From Tachypleus tridentatus (Eukaryota > Arthropoda > Merostomata > Xiphosura > Limulidae), in the NCBI RefSeq assembly GCF_004210375.1, contig NC_134834.1, forward strand, positions 150,073,009 to 150,137,008: a DNA stretch of 64,000 bases, in the 5' to 3' direction. Both the position numbers and the translations under genes were made by a program. Under the pieces are notes generated by a model, which searched no databases, was not told the DNA's origin, and saw nothing but the letters and a program-made list of their open reading frames with translations. Shown here piece after piece: positions 1 to 11,073 of the stretch (position 1 is the first letter of the stretch; each line of letters starts with the position of its first letter).

Positions 1-7
1 TTTCTAG

Positions 8-1448
8 GACCTAGCAGCAAGAAATGTATTGGTCAACAAGAAGTTAATCTGCAAGATTGCTGACTTTGGATTATCTAGAGAGATAGAATGTGCCACAGAG
101 GGGGCCTACACCACCAGGGTAAGTAATACACCTATAATTCTATAAGATTTAGATATCTTTAGAAAATCATAAAAAATGTTTCAGGAGTAAAGTTGTTTTA
201 CTACTTGAACACAACTCATGTCTGTGTTTGTTCTGCTATATTCAGTGATGTGATCCACATAATATAGGTTAAAGTGAGACCCATTGTTTGGATTGCATTA
301 TTATTTGGGTTTTTAATGAACTGATGATATCATTCTTAACCAACTTAAGGGAGGAAAGATTCCTGTTCGATGGACTGCTCCGGAGGCAATAGCATTTAGG
401 AAGTTTACATCTGCGAGTGACGTGTGGAGTTTTGGCATAGTGTGCTGGGAGGTGATGTCATATGGAGAACGTCCTTATTGGAACTGGTCCAATCAGGACG
501 TTATCAAGAATATTGAGAAAGGTTACAGGCTCACAGCTCCCATGGTAATTTTTTTGTATTTAACTTAGCTTGGTGACATTCACTTGATGTGAATAGCAAT
601 GTCTCTTGTATCTAACTGGGTGTGATGAGACATGGTATTGGGTGAAAGGCATTAGATGTGGCAGATATAATGTGGTTGTGATAGTATTGTATATTGTTCT
701 TTGCTTACACTCATAAGTGTTTAGAATGCATTTGTAAAATAAGTGTGTAACAACTATTCTTTCTCATACATCTAAACTTATAAATAAATTACTTTACATT
801 CAGTCATGTCAAATAAACACTATGGTATGTTAATTAATCAGTTAGACACTGCTGTTCAACTCTACAGTATGTTAATTAAACAAGTAAACACTACTGTTTA
901 ATTCATCAGGACTGTCCAGAAGCTGTTCACCAGCTAATGTTGGACTGTTGGCAGAAAGAACGTTCCTACAGGCCCAGCTTTGCGAGCATAGTGAAAACAC
1001 TGGATAAGTTAAATGGATGTCCAGATAGTCTACGGAAGATATCTGTTAATAAGTGAGTATTATCGTATCAATACATTTAGCATAAAGACCGTTAATGGAG
1101 ACAGTGTGGGTGTTAAGTATGTAATGAAGCCTTTATTTATTTAATTATCATATATTACTAAGTCCAAAAACGATTATTTTTGCTGATTTCAGAAATCAAA
1201 ATCCATTGGATCCTCATGCAACCGACATGACACAGTTTAAGTCTGTGTCAGAGTGGTTAAACAACCTAAAGATGAGTCGATATCTCAAGAACTTTGATCA
1301 TGCTGGTGTAAGTACGATGGAAGCAGTAGCCAGGCTAACTCACGAGGACTTGACCACTCTAGGTGTAACCTTAGCTGGACACCAGAAGAAATTACTGAAC
1401 AGTGTGCAGATGCTCAGGGCACAGATGTCCAATGGGTTCCTCGTCTAG
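8..1448 (+). CDS. Eph receptor tyrosine kinase, C-terminal exons (kinase end + SAM domain)
   Basis: This is the 3' end of an Eph-family receptor tyrosine kinase, a membrane receptor for ephrins. Four exons are visible: 8-118, 350-544, 910-1052 and 1193-1448, all with AG acceptors, GT donors and matching phases. Together they give about 234 residues. The first exon opens at the catalytic loop (DLAARN) and includes the DFG motif. The second has WTAPEAIAF and [13 protein letters not shown]. The third holds the end of the C-lobe ([16 protein letters not shown]). The last exon encodes the SAM domain, from [16 protein letters not shown] to [16 protein letters not shown], and ends GFLV-stop. SAM directly after the kinase, with [10 protein letters not shown], is typical of Eph receptors. 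The hydrophobic end could be a PDZ ligand. The 5' part lies outside the window. No damage is seen. Confidence 0.95.
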
Positions 1449-1837
1449 TATGGATAATCTGTTGTGTACAGTGTTTATTTAACGGTGTTGTGACTTTAAT
1501 GTCAAATCTAACATATCACGGACTCGGCTCCAAATAACAGCCAACCCATCATCATAAGATTTAGCTGAATCATGGGTGCTACCTTATGGAAAGGTTTTTA
1601 TTCAATGAAACATACTTCTCAGAAGTGTATGCAACCTGAGAAGTGCATACTACGATAATATGCAACAATTGTGTAACCTTTCAATATTTCGTAGTCCTGG
1701 CTCATGTCATGGACTTCATCGAAAACAATGTTTCAAAACCAGATCAAAGAAAGTTCTCTTAACCACCACTTAAAACTATTTATTTCTTTTCTGATTGTAA
1801 AATAAGAATGTATATTATTGTAATATAAGTGCTGGCT

Positions 1838-1857
1838 TATATATATATATATATATA
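1838..1857. repeat. (AT)n microsatellite
   Basis: A run of TA dinucleotides of about 20 bp lies in the presumed Eph 3' UTR. Confidence 0.8.
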
Positions 1858-2058
1858 CCTGTGCAAATATGGGTCAGTGTTTGTTAGTTTTGGGTTTCTG
1901 CTGTGGTAGTAGTTTTCCTAGTCAGAGGTCCCTTGCTTCAGGCCTAACCACTAAAGCCACAAAGTCCTTGTTATTGTCTTCACTCAGTAGTTAGCAGTAA
2001 GTAATGGTGCCATCCATCCATCCATCCATGTGTAATGACACTAGTGCAGCTTGTATCA

Positions 2059-2253
2059 AATAAAGATTACCCTTTAAGAACAAATAAATTTGTTTTGTCT
2101 TTGCCTGTGATGATTTTCGGACAAACCTTTCAAATTATTCCTGGTGGTCATTTGTCTTTTTATGATTGCCACTTCCGTGTGTCACAGTGGCAGGCCATAG
2201 CTAGAATGGAAATTTATCTATGGTCTGAAGAGACCTAGAATAAACAGAATAAA
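2059..2253 (+). promoter_or_regulatory. candidate polyadenylation signals of the Eph gene
   Basis: AATAAA hexamers occur at 2059-2064, 2239-2244 and 2248-2253, about 0.6-0.8 kb after the stop codon. In such AT-rich DNA the hexamer alone is weak evidence, and the true cleavage site is unknown. Confidence 0.3.
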
Positions 2254-3250
2254 ACATAATGCAAAATTAAATAATATGTCATATTTCAAATGTTATAGAA
2301 GGTCAGGACATCAGTGTCTTCAGTGCTAGATATGACCATTAATAATCATAATATTTGCTGTAATAAATAAATAAACAAGATAAAATGACCACATTAACAA
2401 TGTAAACCTAGTAATGACTTTCATTATAAATTAATATAATTTATTATACAAATTAGTTCTGAATTTTTAGAGTTTTATAGTTAATTAAAAACGTAATATT
2501 AACAAGGCTTTAATGACCAACTAAACTTATATTATCCAGCAAACCTGTCCCAGTTTATTCTAATGATCTCTGCATGTTCAGTCTACAATTTGAAAAGGAA
2601 AAATGGATGGAAATGGTCATCATGCAATTTTTAAACAGTAGGAAATACTTACTCTACATTCATGTCATTGAAAATAACTTCTATGCAATAAAAACAGCCT
2701 ACTCTAGTTTTCCTCTTTGTACAAGAACTTTTTAACTTAATTTTTAAAAACACTTAGCTTAATTAATTCTAAATTTTTTACCCTTCTTCTTACATCAAAG
2801 ATATAGAAAATTGAGCCATTCAATCAATTGATTTTGCTGTCAAAATTCCCCCACACTTTTATTGTAAAATTAAAACACAGTCAAATTTTCCACTCCTCAG
2901 GAGATAATATAATGCATTTGACTTGACGTATTCAAAATGATAGTTTTTTTTAGTAAGTCCCTAAAACCATTTGTAACCATGAAGTTTCCCATTCTTTGAC
3001 AGCAATGATACCCTACATTAGGACTATTTACATAATTAAAAACAATTTGATTAACCTTAGAACTGGTTGGAAAGATACACTAAGTTTGAGTTTTCAAAAA
3101 TGAAATCTTTGTAAAGTTATTGAGAAAAAAGTTAAATTTTGCCATTATTTAACAATAAATTGACTAACATGCTGACAGCTTTCTCATGTGCTGTTCTAGT
3201 GGTTGCACTGCCTACTTTATAAATAGTGACTAGCTTTTATTAATGAAATA

Positions 3251-3337
3251 GAAACCCTTATAACCTGAGAGCTTTTGAAAGTTGTCCCTGAAGAAGAAAG
3301 GCCCATCTTTCAAAAGTGCTCTGGTTATAAGGGTTTC
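3251..3337. repeat. 31-bp inverted repeat (hairpin), possible Penelope-like pseudo-LTR piece
   Basis: Arms 3251-3281 and 3307-3337 match for 15 bp at the outer side and 10 bp at the inner side, with six unmatched bases between. The loop is 25 bp and contains CCTGAAGAAGAAAGGCCCAT. The motif of CCTGAAGAAG followed by a pyrimidine-rich CTTTC resembles pseudo-LTR ends of Penelope-like elements. That assignment is an inference. Confidence 0.5.
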
Positions 3338-4767
3338 TCTTTCAGTTTTATCAAGACTTCTTGGACCTACGTGTTTTTAGCACATCATGAATAGCTTATA
3401 TTAATAATGAACTAATTTCATATTCTAGCATCTAAAGTAAATTAACCCTACTTTCATTATGGTAATGTTTATGAATATAACCAGTTATAAATAATTTTAA
3501 TATTACTGATAATATTAATACTTAAGTTCATGGATTTAGAACTTTAAAGGTAAAATTGCTACCATTATCATGCAAAGTATAACCTTTACCACCAGGTGAC
3601 ACTTTTTTGTTATTAGTTGGTTTGATGGCCTGTAGGGCTAAGGGGTTGAAACTTTACTTTAAATTTTAAGACATTATGAATTTGTTTTAATTTAAGTTAT
3701 ATCTTTATTGTGGATAAGAGAAAATTATTTTTTTAGCTTTGGAAACTATAAATTAAAATTACTGCCATGTTTTTCTAAGAAACAAACACAACTGGATGAT
3801 TTACACTTTAGTTCTTATTAAAATATACACCATTTTCCTTATCTTAAAGTTATCCCACCAGATATATACCTTTAATACAAGATTCTCGAAATGGATCTTT
3901 TTTTCCTCAAAATCCTGACAATTTAAGACTTCAATTTTACTTTGTTTCCAATGAAATCACTAATAATAGAAGGCCTACATTAATAGCAGTATTCAATAAA
4001 GTATAAAGTTCTATTATCGCCAAAACTACCAAGGGTATAAGGCTTCCTAATCTTGATAGAAACAGTCACTTTTGAAATAAGAAAGTGTATATTTTAAGGA
4101 AAAAAAAGGGAAATATCTCATTGTGTTTCCTTTACCCAGCGAGATTATAACGTTACAAATTTATTTAATATACTGGTTCAAGCCTTAGACTTCTGTCTTT
4201 AATGCAGAATAAAAACAGTTTAAATACATACTAGATTTGGATTGAGGCAATAATGATTGTTTAAATTTTGGAAATTTGGTTTAAAAATTTCTTTTTACAG
4301 GTACTTTCTATAGTGTTTCTTTTTATTGGACATAAAGTTCAATTGACACATTAGTGACAAAACAAGGCTTGGAATCACAAGAGCTAAGACAAAAAAAGAA
4401 TTCCATTTTTGAAGGTGCAAGTCAAAAACCTCATTCTCGTAGAATATTTAGAAAAATGATTTTTCACAAAATGTTACTAAAACCCCAAGCCATGATTACT
4501 TTCATAGAAAATAAGATGTAATATATCTGATTGTGCTTATTTTTGAGGTAAGCAGAGAGAATAGAATGTTAGTAATTCAAATATATTTATACTATATCAC
4601 TCTGATATCTTTTGAAATATATTTTTTCTTATGCTAAATAAAAATATCCAGTAGAACAGGATAAAAGCTGTAACATCCTATAAATCTGGGAATTTTGATT
4701 TAATTTTTTTTTCTTGAAAACTTTCAAAGCCTGGTCTGTTGTTTAGTGTGTTGGGCTCTCATATGAT

Positions 4768-4990
4768 TATGGGCTGTATCTGATTCATTAATGTATTGTT
4801 ACATCAGTATGGGCTGCATCCAACTGGTTAATGTATTGTATTGGTTATATCTGATCAGTTAATGTACTGGTATATTAGTATGGGCTGTGTCCGATTGGTT
4901 AATGTATTGTTATATCAGTATGGGCTGTATCTGATTGGTTAATGTATTGTTATATCAGTATGGGCTGTATCTGATACGTTAGTATTCTGC
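4768..4990. repeat. about 40-bp minisatellite, roughly six units
   Basis: The unit GGGCTGTATCTGATTGGTTA, followed by ATGTATTGTTATATCAGTAT, is repeated head to tail with substitutions. No coding role is seen. Confidence 0.85.
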
Positions 4991-6767
4991 TACACAACTG
5001 CTGAACTGCTTGTTATATTTTTTTTTTTTAGACTAATACAACTTCATTTTTGTAAAAATTATTAAGGAATAATTTTAGTTAAATATCTAACTTGTTAAGT
5101 AGAAGTAATGTTTTATACTAACTTAAAGGATTCTCAGTGTAAGTTTGAGCAACCAGTCAAAGTTTTTCATTCATGATTACCCAATGTGGTAATCTTTTAA
5201 GCTCCTGCTCTGCCAATCAGTAAATCTTTTTTGGTTGTTTTTTTACCCTTGACCATTCTGGATAATTTCTTGAACCACTGACTTTCAACAATGAAAACCT
5301 GATATAAAAATAAGACCTTTATTATTTAACAAAACAAACCTCTATATATAATATTCATCTGAATATTAAACAATAAACAACCAAAAATTATTTCTCACGA
5401 AACAAGTAAATACAAAAAAAGACCATTATTACTAATATCAAAAACAAACAACTGTACTTTATTTGTCTGCATCAAAAACGTCTATATAAAGAACAGTACC
5501 TCATACATATTACAGTTTTTATTTAGTAAAAAAACGTCTATAAATAGTGCTCCCTCTGGTGGTTATAAACACAATTATTAATGGTATTTCTTGTATATTA
5601 ACATAATACTTACAATCCATTTCATAAATATACATTTGAAATTGATGTTAACAACTGACACATACAACACTAACTTCTACAAACAAGGTTCTTACTAACA
5701 TTAATTCTGTGATTAAATATTTCCATACCTTTCTAGCTAATACATTACACTTGAACAGCACGTACTGGTTGAGTATTATTAACCATGAAACAACACTGTC
5801 TTATGTCATCAATAAAACAGCATATTAATGATTTTACAAACAAATAAATCTAATTTGTACCCTAACCAACACAGGTTTTCTATCTTCCAACAATATAATA
5901 ATAAAACTTATCTAAACAGTGTAACTAATCATAAAATTTCCCCCAACAAGAAGGAACAGCACAATTCAAAATTGAAGAGTCTTGTGAAGGTTCCATTCTA
6001 TGAGCTGTTGAAGTCACACAGTCATTGAATACACTCAACAGTCACTTGAAAGTTATTTACTACTAACTTTGTACTGTTGTTCACTGTACAAGCTGTTGAA
6101 GTCACACAATCATTGAATACATTCATCAACAGTCACCTGCTAACAGTTATTTACCAATAACTTTGTACTGCTAACATACAAATGATTTTACACATTAAAT
6201 TTAACCACTAGACATATGAAAAATACATAACTTTATACAATTAACACAAAAATTAAAGAAAGTCATTGAGTAACTACTTATTACAAATTCACCATAAAAA
6301 CTTTCTCTACTCATTAGTTGACTTATTCAAAATTAACAGAAAACTGTTCAACCATAAGTTAAATTAACTTTTTTAACCAGAAGTGTCATTTCTGCATCTG
6401 CTTCTCACAGTTATACTTTTTAACTGATCTAAACTAAAACTGGCCCTTGGAGAACCAGGGGATTTAACACATCAAGGGAATGCCTAAGAGAGGAGCTGGC
6501 ACTCGATTTTGACATCCGAAGTGAATGTTAGAGGGGTGGCATTTGCTTTTGACATCCCAAGGAAGTGTCACAGAAAAAACTCAGTACCTGGATTTGACAA
6601 CCAATTCCTCCCTTGGAATCACTCTTTTTCTATACAGCTTCCTGTTATGCCTAATCTCAACAAAATTTAGTATGTACTCTTACAGAACTCTGGTGTTGAC
6701 GTTATTGGTGTGTGGGCTCGAGGTCCCCCACAGACCGACAGAGGGGAGGTCAAAATTCTGTGATATT
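4991..6767. other. AT-rich non-coding stretch
   Basis: No exon or element could be recognised. A tandem duplication at 5,999-6,175 is listed separately. The open frame at 6,525-6,800 has no domain and runs into the repeat that carries the mariner. Confidence 0.5.
5999..6175. repeat. two diverged about 90-bp tandem units
   Basis: AGCTGTTGAAGTCACACA, then CATTGAATACA, a CAACAGTCAC block and TAACTTTGTACTG, occurs twice in a row with small indels. Confidence 0.7.
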
Positions 6768-6833
6768 CTACATTCAGACAAAATCTCACTAACATGGTGA
6801 CTAGTTTGTTAATATGTGGTATTGTTAACAATA

Positions 6834-7731
6834 CGAGGGCTGTTCAAAAAATACGCGGACTGTTTGAATTGCGCGGCTCCAGTTGGTTCCAGGGGAATCC
6901 GCTTGGTGTCGCTAGGTTCACACAGATCAGCTGATTACGACACCATTTCCCGATTGCAGATATCTTCATTTGTGTATTAGCTACGCAGTTTTAAGTGAAG
7001 TGCGATTTTTTCATTTGGCGGATTTCAGAATGAAGGAGCAACGACTTGCTGTGAAATTTTGTGTTAAACTTGGAAAATCTGCGACTGAAACTTTTGCTAT
7101 GCTTAACACGGCTTATGGTGATGTTGCTATGAAGCGTACGGCATGTTTCAAGTGGCATGAACGTTTTAAGGATGGTCGACAGTCCATTGAAGATGATGAG
7201 CGTCCTGGACGTCCTTCCACGTCAACTGACGACCCACACGTCGACAAAATCAACACCCTGGTGCGGGCAAATCGACGTCTGACTGTCAGGGAGCTTGCTG
7301 AAGAGCGTGGGATATCAGTTGGATCTTGTTACGAGATTTTGACCGAAACATTGAAGATGCACCTCGTTGCTGCGAAATTTGTGCCTCAGAACTCGTGAGT
7401 TTTTGGCCAAACACTCGATCACTGTTCTTCCCCACCCACCCTACTCACCTGACCTTGCACCTTGCGATCTTTTCTTGTCCCCCAAATTCAAAAGACCCTT
7501 GAAAGGAAGAAGATTTGAGACGATTCCCGAGATTAAGGCAAATGCGACGAAGGAGCTGGAGGACATTACAAAAGAAGCGTACCAGGACTGTTTCAACAAG
7601 TGGAAACACCGTTGGGATACGTGTGTGCGTTGGGGAGGAGAGTACTTTGAAGGGGTCCCAGACCTGTAACTTCTAAATAAAGTACATTTTGTTTTATGAC
7701 GTCAGTCCGCGTATTTTTTGAACAGACCTCG
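6834..7731 (+). mobile_element. mariner element, internally deleted, with TIRs and TA duplication
   Basis: The ends CGAGGGCTGTTCAAAAAATA and its inverted partner TATTTTTTGAACAGACCTCG are flanked by TA (6832-6833 and 7732-7733). At 898 bp it is shorter than a usual mariner of about 1.3 kb, because the middle of the transposase is missing. It is therefore a non-autonomous deletion derivative. Confidence 0.92.
7030..7669 (+). pseudogene. mariner transposase, catalytic centre deleted
   Basis: The N-terminal part (7030 to about 7,396) starts MKEQRLAVKF and contains the two helix-turn-helix DNA-binding regions, with the linker GRPSTSTDD and RELAEERGISVGS. After AAKFVP the frame jumps to the C-terminal part, REFLAKHSITVLPHPPYSPD, ending CVRWGGEYFEGVPDL-stop. 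A mariner transposase needs three Asp residues (D,D34D). The block carrying the first two is gone, and only the last (SPDLAPCD) remains. The two parts are in different frames, so no active enzyme can be made from this copy. Confidence 0.9.
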
Positions 7732-7890
7732 TACAGTCTTATTCTACATTCAGACAAAATCTCACTAACATGGTGACTAGTTTGTTAATGTGGTATTGTT
7801 AACAATACAGTCTTATTCTACATTTAAACACAATCTCTCTAATATTGTAACTAATTCCTTAATACGTTTAATATTAAAAACAGTCTTAAT

Positions 7891-8377
7891 TCTCATCTTG
7901 TTAAATTTTATTTATTTTTCTTGTTAAAATCACAGAAAAAGAAAAAAATAATATTTTGAGAAATTAAGAATTTGAGTCCTAACATTGTTATGAGTAATAG
8001 TATAATAATTTGATAACTCTGAACAGTGAGGGTAAACATACAGAATGCTTGTATATAATGCTTGTATGGAGAATGAAACTAAAGACACATTCTCTCGTCC
8101 ACAATACTGAGGTGCCTTTATGTTGGTTACAAATAGTAGTAGAAAGAAAAAGACTGTTAAGGTCACAGTACTGTTGTTTGAAGATGTTTGTTGTACTATA
8201 GCTAACAGTAATACAATCTTCTTAAATTTAAACAAGAGAAAATACAGATCATAGATAAAATACTATTATATTTAATAGCATTACAATTAAAGTTTAAACA
8301 AAAGAAGTGTAATTACTCTTTGGACATTTAACTGGTAAGTATGTTGTTTCCACAAAAATTAGAAACTGATGACCTAC
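7891..8377. other. non-coding stretch after the mariner
   Basis: Nothing recognisable. Here or further left I looked for the next P5B-ATPase exon, which should continue the TGES loop on the minus strand, and did not find it. Confidence 0.4.
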
Positions 8378-8711
8378 CCATTAACATGCTCTCATTTACA
8401 ATACAGTTACCAGCCACAAGTACAGCATCACAAGTCATAAAACATCCATTAGGAGGTATAATAATGAAGTCTCCAGGTACAAAGCTTGAAGCATGAAACT
8501 TTTCTTGGACTAGACATGAAATTGACGAAATCAATTTTTCCACTAAGTCATAACCAAAACATTTCAAATGATTAAAATAAAAGTAATTGTATAAACCAGT
8601 GCATAAACAAACTTTGGCATTTTTAAAACTTATTAATTGAATTACACAATTAAAATAGCATAAACAATATCTACACTCTTCTGTTACCACATCTTGAAGA
8701 GTAATTCGTTG
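8378..8711 (-). CDS. P5B-type ATPase (ATP13A family), actuator-domain exons
   Basis: On the minus strand 8378-8509 is an exon reading QEKFHASSFVPGD, IIIPPNGCFMTCDAVLVAG and NCIVNESMLMG, with an AG acceptor and a GTAGGT donor. This is the actuator (A) domain just before the TGES loop of P5B ATPases, which are polyamine-type transporters of late endosomes and lysosomes. Two smaller pieces fit upstream: 8677-8711 (QRITLQDVVTE) and 8597-8628 (FKNAKVCLCT). Their introns would be only 48 and 87 nt, so these two boundaries are tentative. The segment joins in phase to the exon ending at 10348. The T of the TGES motif appears as M (MLMG). No following exon was found. Confidence 0.8.
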
Positions 8712-9329
8712 CTAAAACTGGACGTAACACTTCATTATTTAACATGATCTAGATAAACAGGCAGATTTTAATGTATCTATTCACTACACCATTTCCCATA
8801 AGCTCTATCACCCTTTACTACAGTTCATATTCAATTAAAAGAGTAGTTAACTTGATACAGATCAAAAACATTATAACTTCATCCTTTCTTTGATCCTTAC
8901 TGTTAGATCTTAAAGGCTTAACTCTTCACAATACAGAGAAAAAAGTCTTGGATGATTAATGATCTGAAAAATGTGCATCTATATCTACAGCTGTCATCCA
9001 AATATAACCCTGTTCTATTATTCAGGTTAAACATTTATAATAATGAAAGTATAATGAGGAAGTATGACATTACTATACTTTGACAATACTAGACAAAGAA
9101 ACTTCAGGGTATTGTAACAACATTAACCATTGACACCAACACAAACTCTACAATATTTAGAAAAGATAAAATGAAGTGTGTGTGCAATGCATGGAAGGAA
9201 AGTAACTTGCACAGCAGTATGACAATGGTTCAGGTATGAGATGGTAGTACAGTACATCTGTAAATACAGCTGTCTAAGTCAGTAGGTAGTGCAGTACATC
9301 AGTAGATACAGCTGTATCTCAGTACAGCT
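8712..9329. other. intron sequence of the P5B-ATPase gene
   Basis: No exon or element is recognised. A short duplicated segment containing GCAGTACATCAGTAGATACA-like words lies at about 9,230-9,330, next to the Penelope-like arm. Confidence 0.4.
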
Positions 9330-10234
9330 GGTATGGGTATTAACACTTTTATTGATAAGGAGAGAACAACGTTTCAACCTTCCTCGGTCATCCTCAGGTT
9401 AAGAAAGAGAGAGTGTTTGAATGTGACCATTGATGACATGTCTTAAGGATAAGAGTATAAAAGGGTACCGGATTATAGAGGGCGTTGCAGGTGGATGTTA
9501 GGCTATTAATCAGTATAGTTATAAAGGTGTTCCTTTATATTGGTTTAATTCTTTTATTTTGCATTTGTTTGTATTTGTTTCTCTACTTAATATCTTGGTG
9601 TTTTCTATGGTTATGTTGTGTTTATTTGATTTGCAGTGTTCAAAAACTTGTGAAGGTGTTTTTTGTTTTCTTTGAATCTAATTTCCATTTTCTATTTGTT
9701 TCTCCAGTATAAAAGTCATAGCAGTTATCACATTGTATTTTATAAATAATGTTGGTGTTGTGTTTGTTAGTGTAGTTTTTACATAGTATGGACTTTAGTT
9801 TTATACCTGTTTTTTTAATAAATTTGGTGTTTACTGGAATGGTGTGTTTTGTTACAAGTTTTTTTCCAAATGTTGGTTATTTTTTCGCTGATGTTGGGAA
9901 CATATGATATGCAGCAGTATAAGGTTTTGTTGTTTGTTGTATCTTGGGATTTAATGTTGTTTGTTCGTTGTTGGTCTCGGTGTGTGCGTGTAATTTTTTC
10001 CATGTTCTTTTTGAGAAAATTTGTTGTTTTATTTTGTTGATTTCATCGTTAATACCTTTATACCTATACTAATTAATAACCTAATATCCACCTGCAACAC
10101 TCCCTACAATCTGTTACCCGTTTATACTCTCGTCCCTAAGACGTGTCCGTCAACGGTCACATTCATACACTCTCTCTGAGGATGACCGTGGAAGTTGTTC
10201 TCTCGTTACCAGTAAAGGTGTTAATACCCATACC
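9330..10234 (-). mobile_element. Penelope-like retroelement remnant with inverted flanking arms
   Basis: Two arms of about 200 bp, 9330-9532 and 10051-10234, are inverted copies of each other. Both contain the block around GAGGATGACCG and the palindromic word GGTATGGGTATTAACAC. Between them the minus strand encodes a broken C-terminus: LYCCISYVPNISEKITNIWK, then after a frame change GIKLKSILCKNYTNKHNTN and IIYKIQCDNCYDFYTGET. The last matches the GIY-YIG-type endonuclease start of Penelope-like elements, with its Cys pair and Y-x-G-E-T. Stops and frameshifts make it a fossil. It lies in a P5B-ATPase intron in the gene's orientation. Confidence 0.8.
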
Positions 10235-10347
10235 AACCATGCTGAGATATATTTTTATTTTAAGTGGATTTCTCATAATCAAGAGCAGACATGTGTGAGA
10301 CAGTACAGACACGTGTGTGCGAAGATTTAAAGATTTATTCTCATTAC

Positions 10348-11073
10348 CTTTTTAGTGTCATACAACAAGACTGCAACTGATACCAGTGAAATAATAAAAA
10401 TACAAGAACCATAAATGTAGCTATTCATAGACCACAAAGTAAAACTAGCCACTTGAAAGATGTCAAAATGGTTGATAACCTGTAAGATGAGACAAGAGAT
10501 TGAAACTGTATGTTCAGTATTCAGATTTACCAGGTATACTGTGTAGTTTCTTCATGTTATATACTCACTATAGTAATTAATCATTAAGAATGTAACACAT
10601 ATCCAAATACCTCAGAGTTTGTACAACTGAAACAGGAAACAATTCGTGTATTCAACACAAGATCTAACTAATATACTTTAGCTAATACCACACTTGAAAA
10701 AGAGCACATTTCAGACACACTCTAAACTTTAAAACTTCTATTGAATCATCATCAGTAAGGATCTTACAGTGTTTATGTAAAAGAAATGGACTTACTTCTT
10801 CAAGAAATAATCTCCAGTAAGAAGACTTCACTTCAATATCAATTCTATTTTCTCCATACAACTTCTGGTTGATAAAACAAATAATAATTATAAATAATGA
10901 CAAATATACATCTTTTTCCAAAAACAGTTTTCACAATAAAAATGTTCATTAAATAATAAGAAAATCTTTAATACACACAATAATCTACTTACAGTTCTTT
11001 ATGCTGATTTACAGAGAGTCCATGAAAGTTTTTTTAATGAAAATCACTGCAAGTTAACCCTTCATCAAGACCT
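10348..11073 (-). CDS. P5B-type ATPase (ATP13A family), N-terminal and first transmembrane exons, with in-frame stop
   Basis: Three exons lie on the minus strand. 10993-11073 reads GLDEGLTCSDFH-stop-KNFHGLSVNQHKE, matching the conserved GLDE...CS...GL region of P5B ATPases. The TAA is at 11034-11036 and the frame is open on both sides. 10796-10864 reads KLYGENRIDIEVKSSYWR then LFLEE, the segment before the first catalytic-core helices. 10348-10479 reads VINHFDIFQVASFTLWS and two hydrophobic stretches ending YDTKK. The last two join cleanly in phase 0. The first ends CT before GTAAGT, and the next acceptor leaves the phase one base off, as if AG|CCAG had been lost. The stop, the phase clash and the altered TGES loop suggest a decaying or mis-sequenced copy. 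Confidence 0.82.

Larger units (their letters stand above)
1449..4767. other. Eph 3' UTR and AT-rich intergenic DNA
   Basis: No gene is supported here. The first part should be the Eph 3' UTR, with AATAAA hexamers listed separately. It contains an (AT)n tract, a short CCAT repeat at about 2,011-2,030 and a hairpin at 3,251-3,337. Short open frames such as 2,035-2,238 lack splice signals or a recognisable domain. Confidence 0.6.
6768..7890. repeat. about 75-bp tandem repeat split by a mariner insertion
   Basis: The unit TTCTACATTCAGACAAAATC, continuing through ACATGGTGACTAGTTTGTTA and TGTTAACAATACAGTCTTA, is present before the mariner (6,768-6,833), directly after it (7,740-7,812) and once more in a decayed form to about 7,890. 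The mariner sits exactly inside one unit. Confidence 0.75.

Noticed and set aside
3280..3315. Hammerhead ribozyme core
   Set aside because: A CTGAAGA-like box is present, but the GAAA box and stem pairing could not be completed by eye.
6525..6800. 91-codon plus-strand ORF
   Set aside because: No domain, no splice sites, and its end is the short tandem repeat interrupted by mariner.
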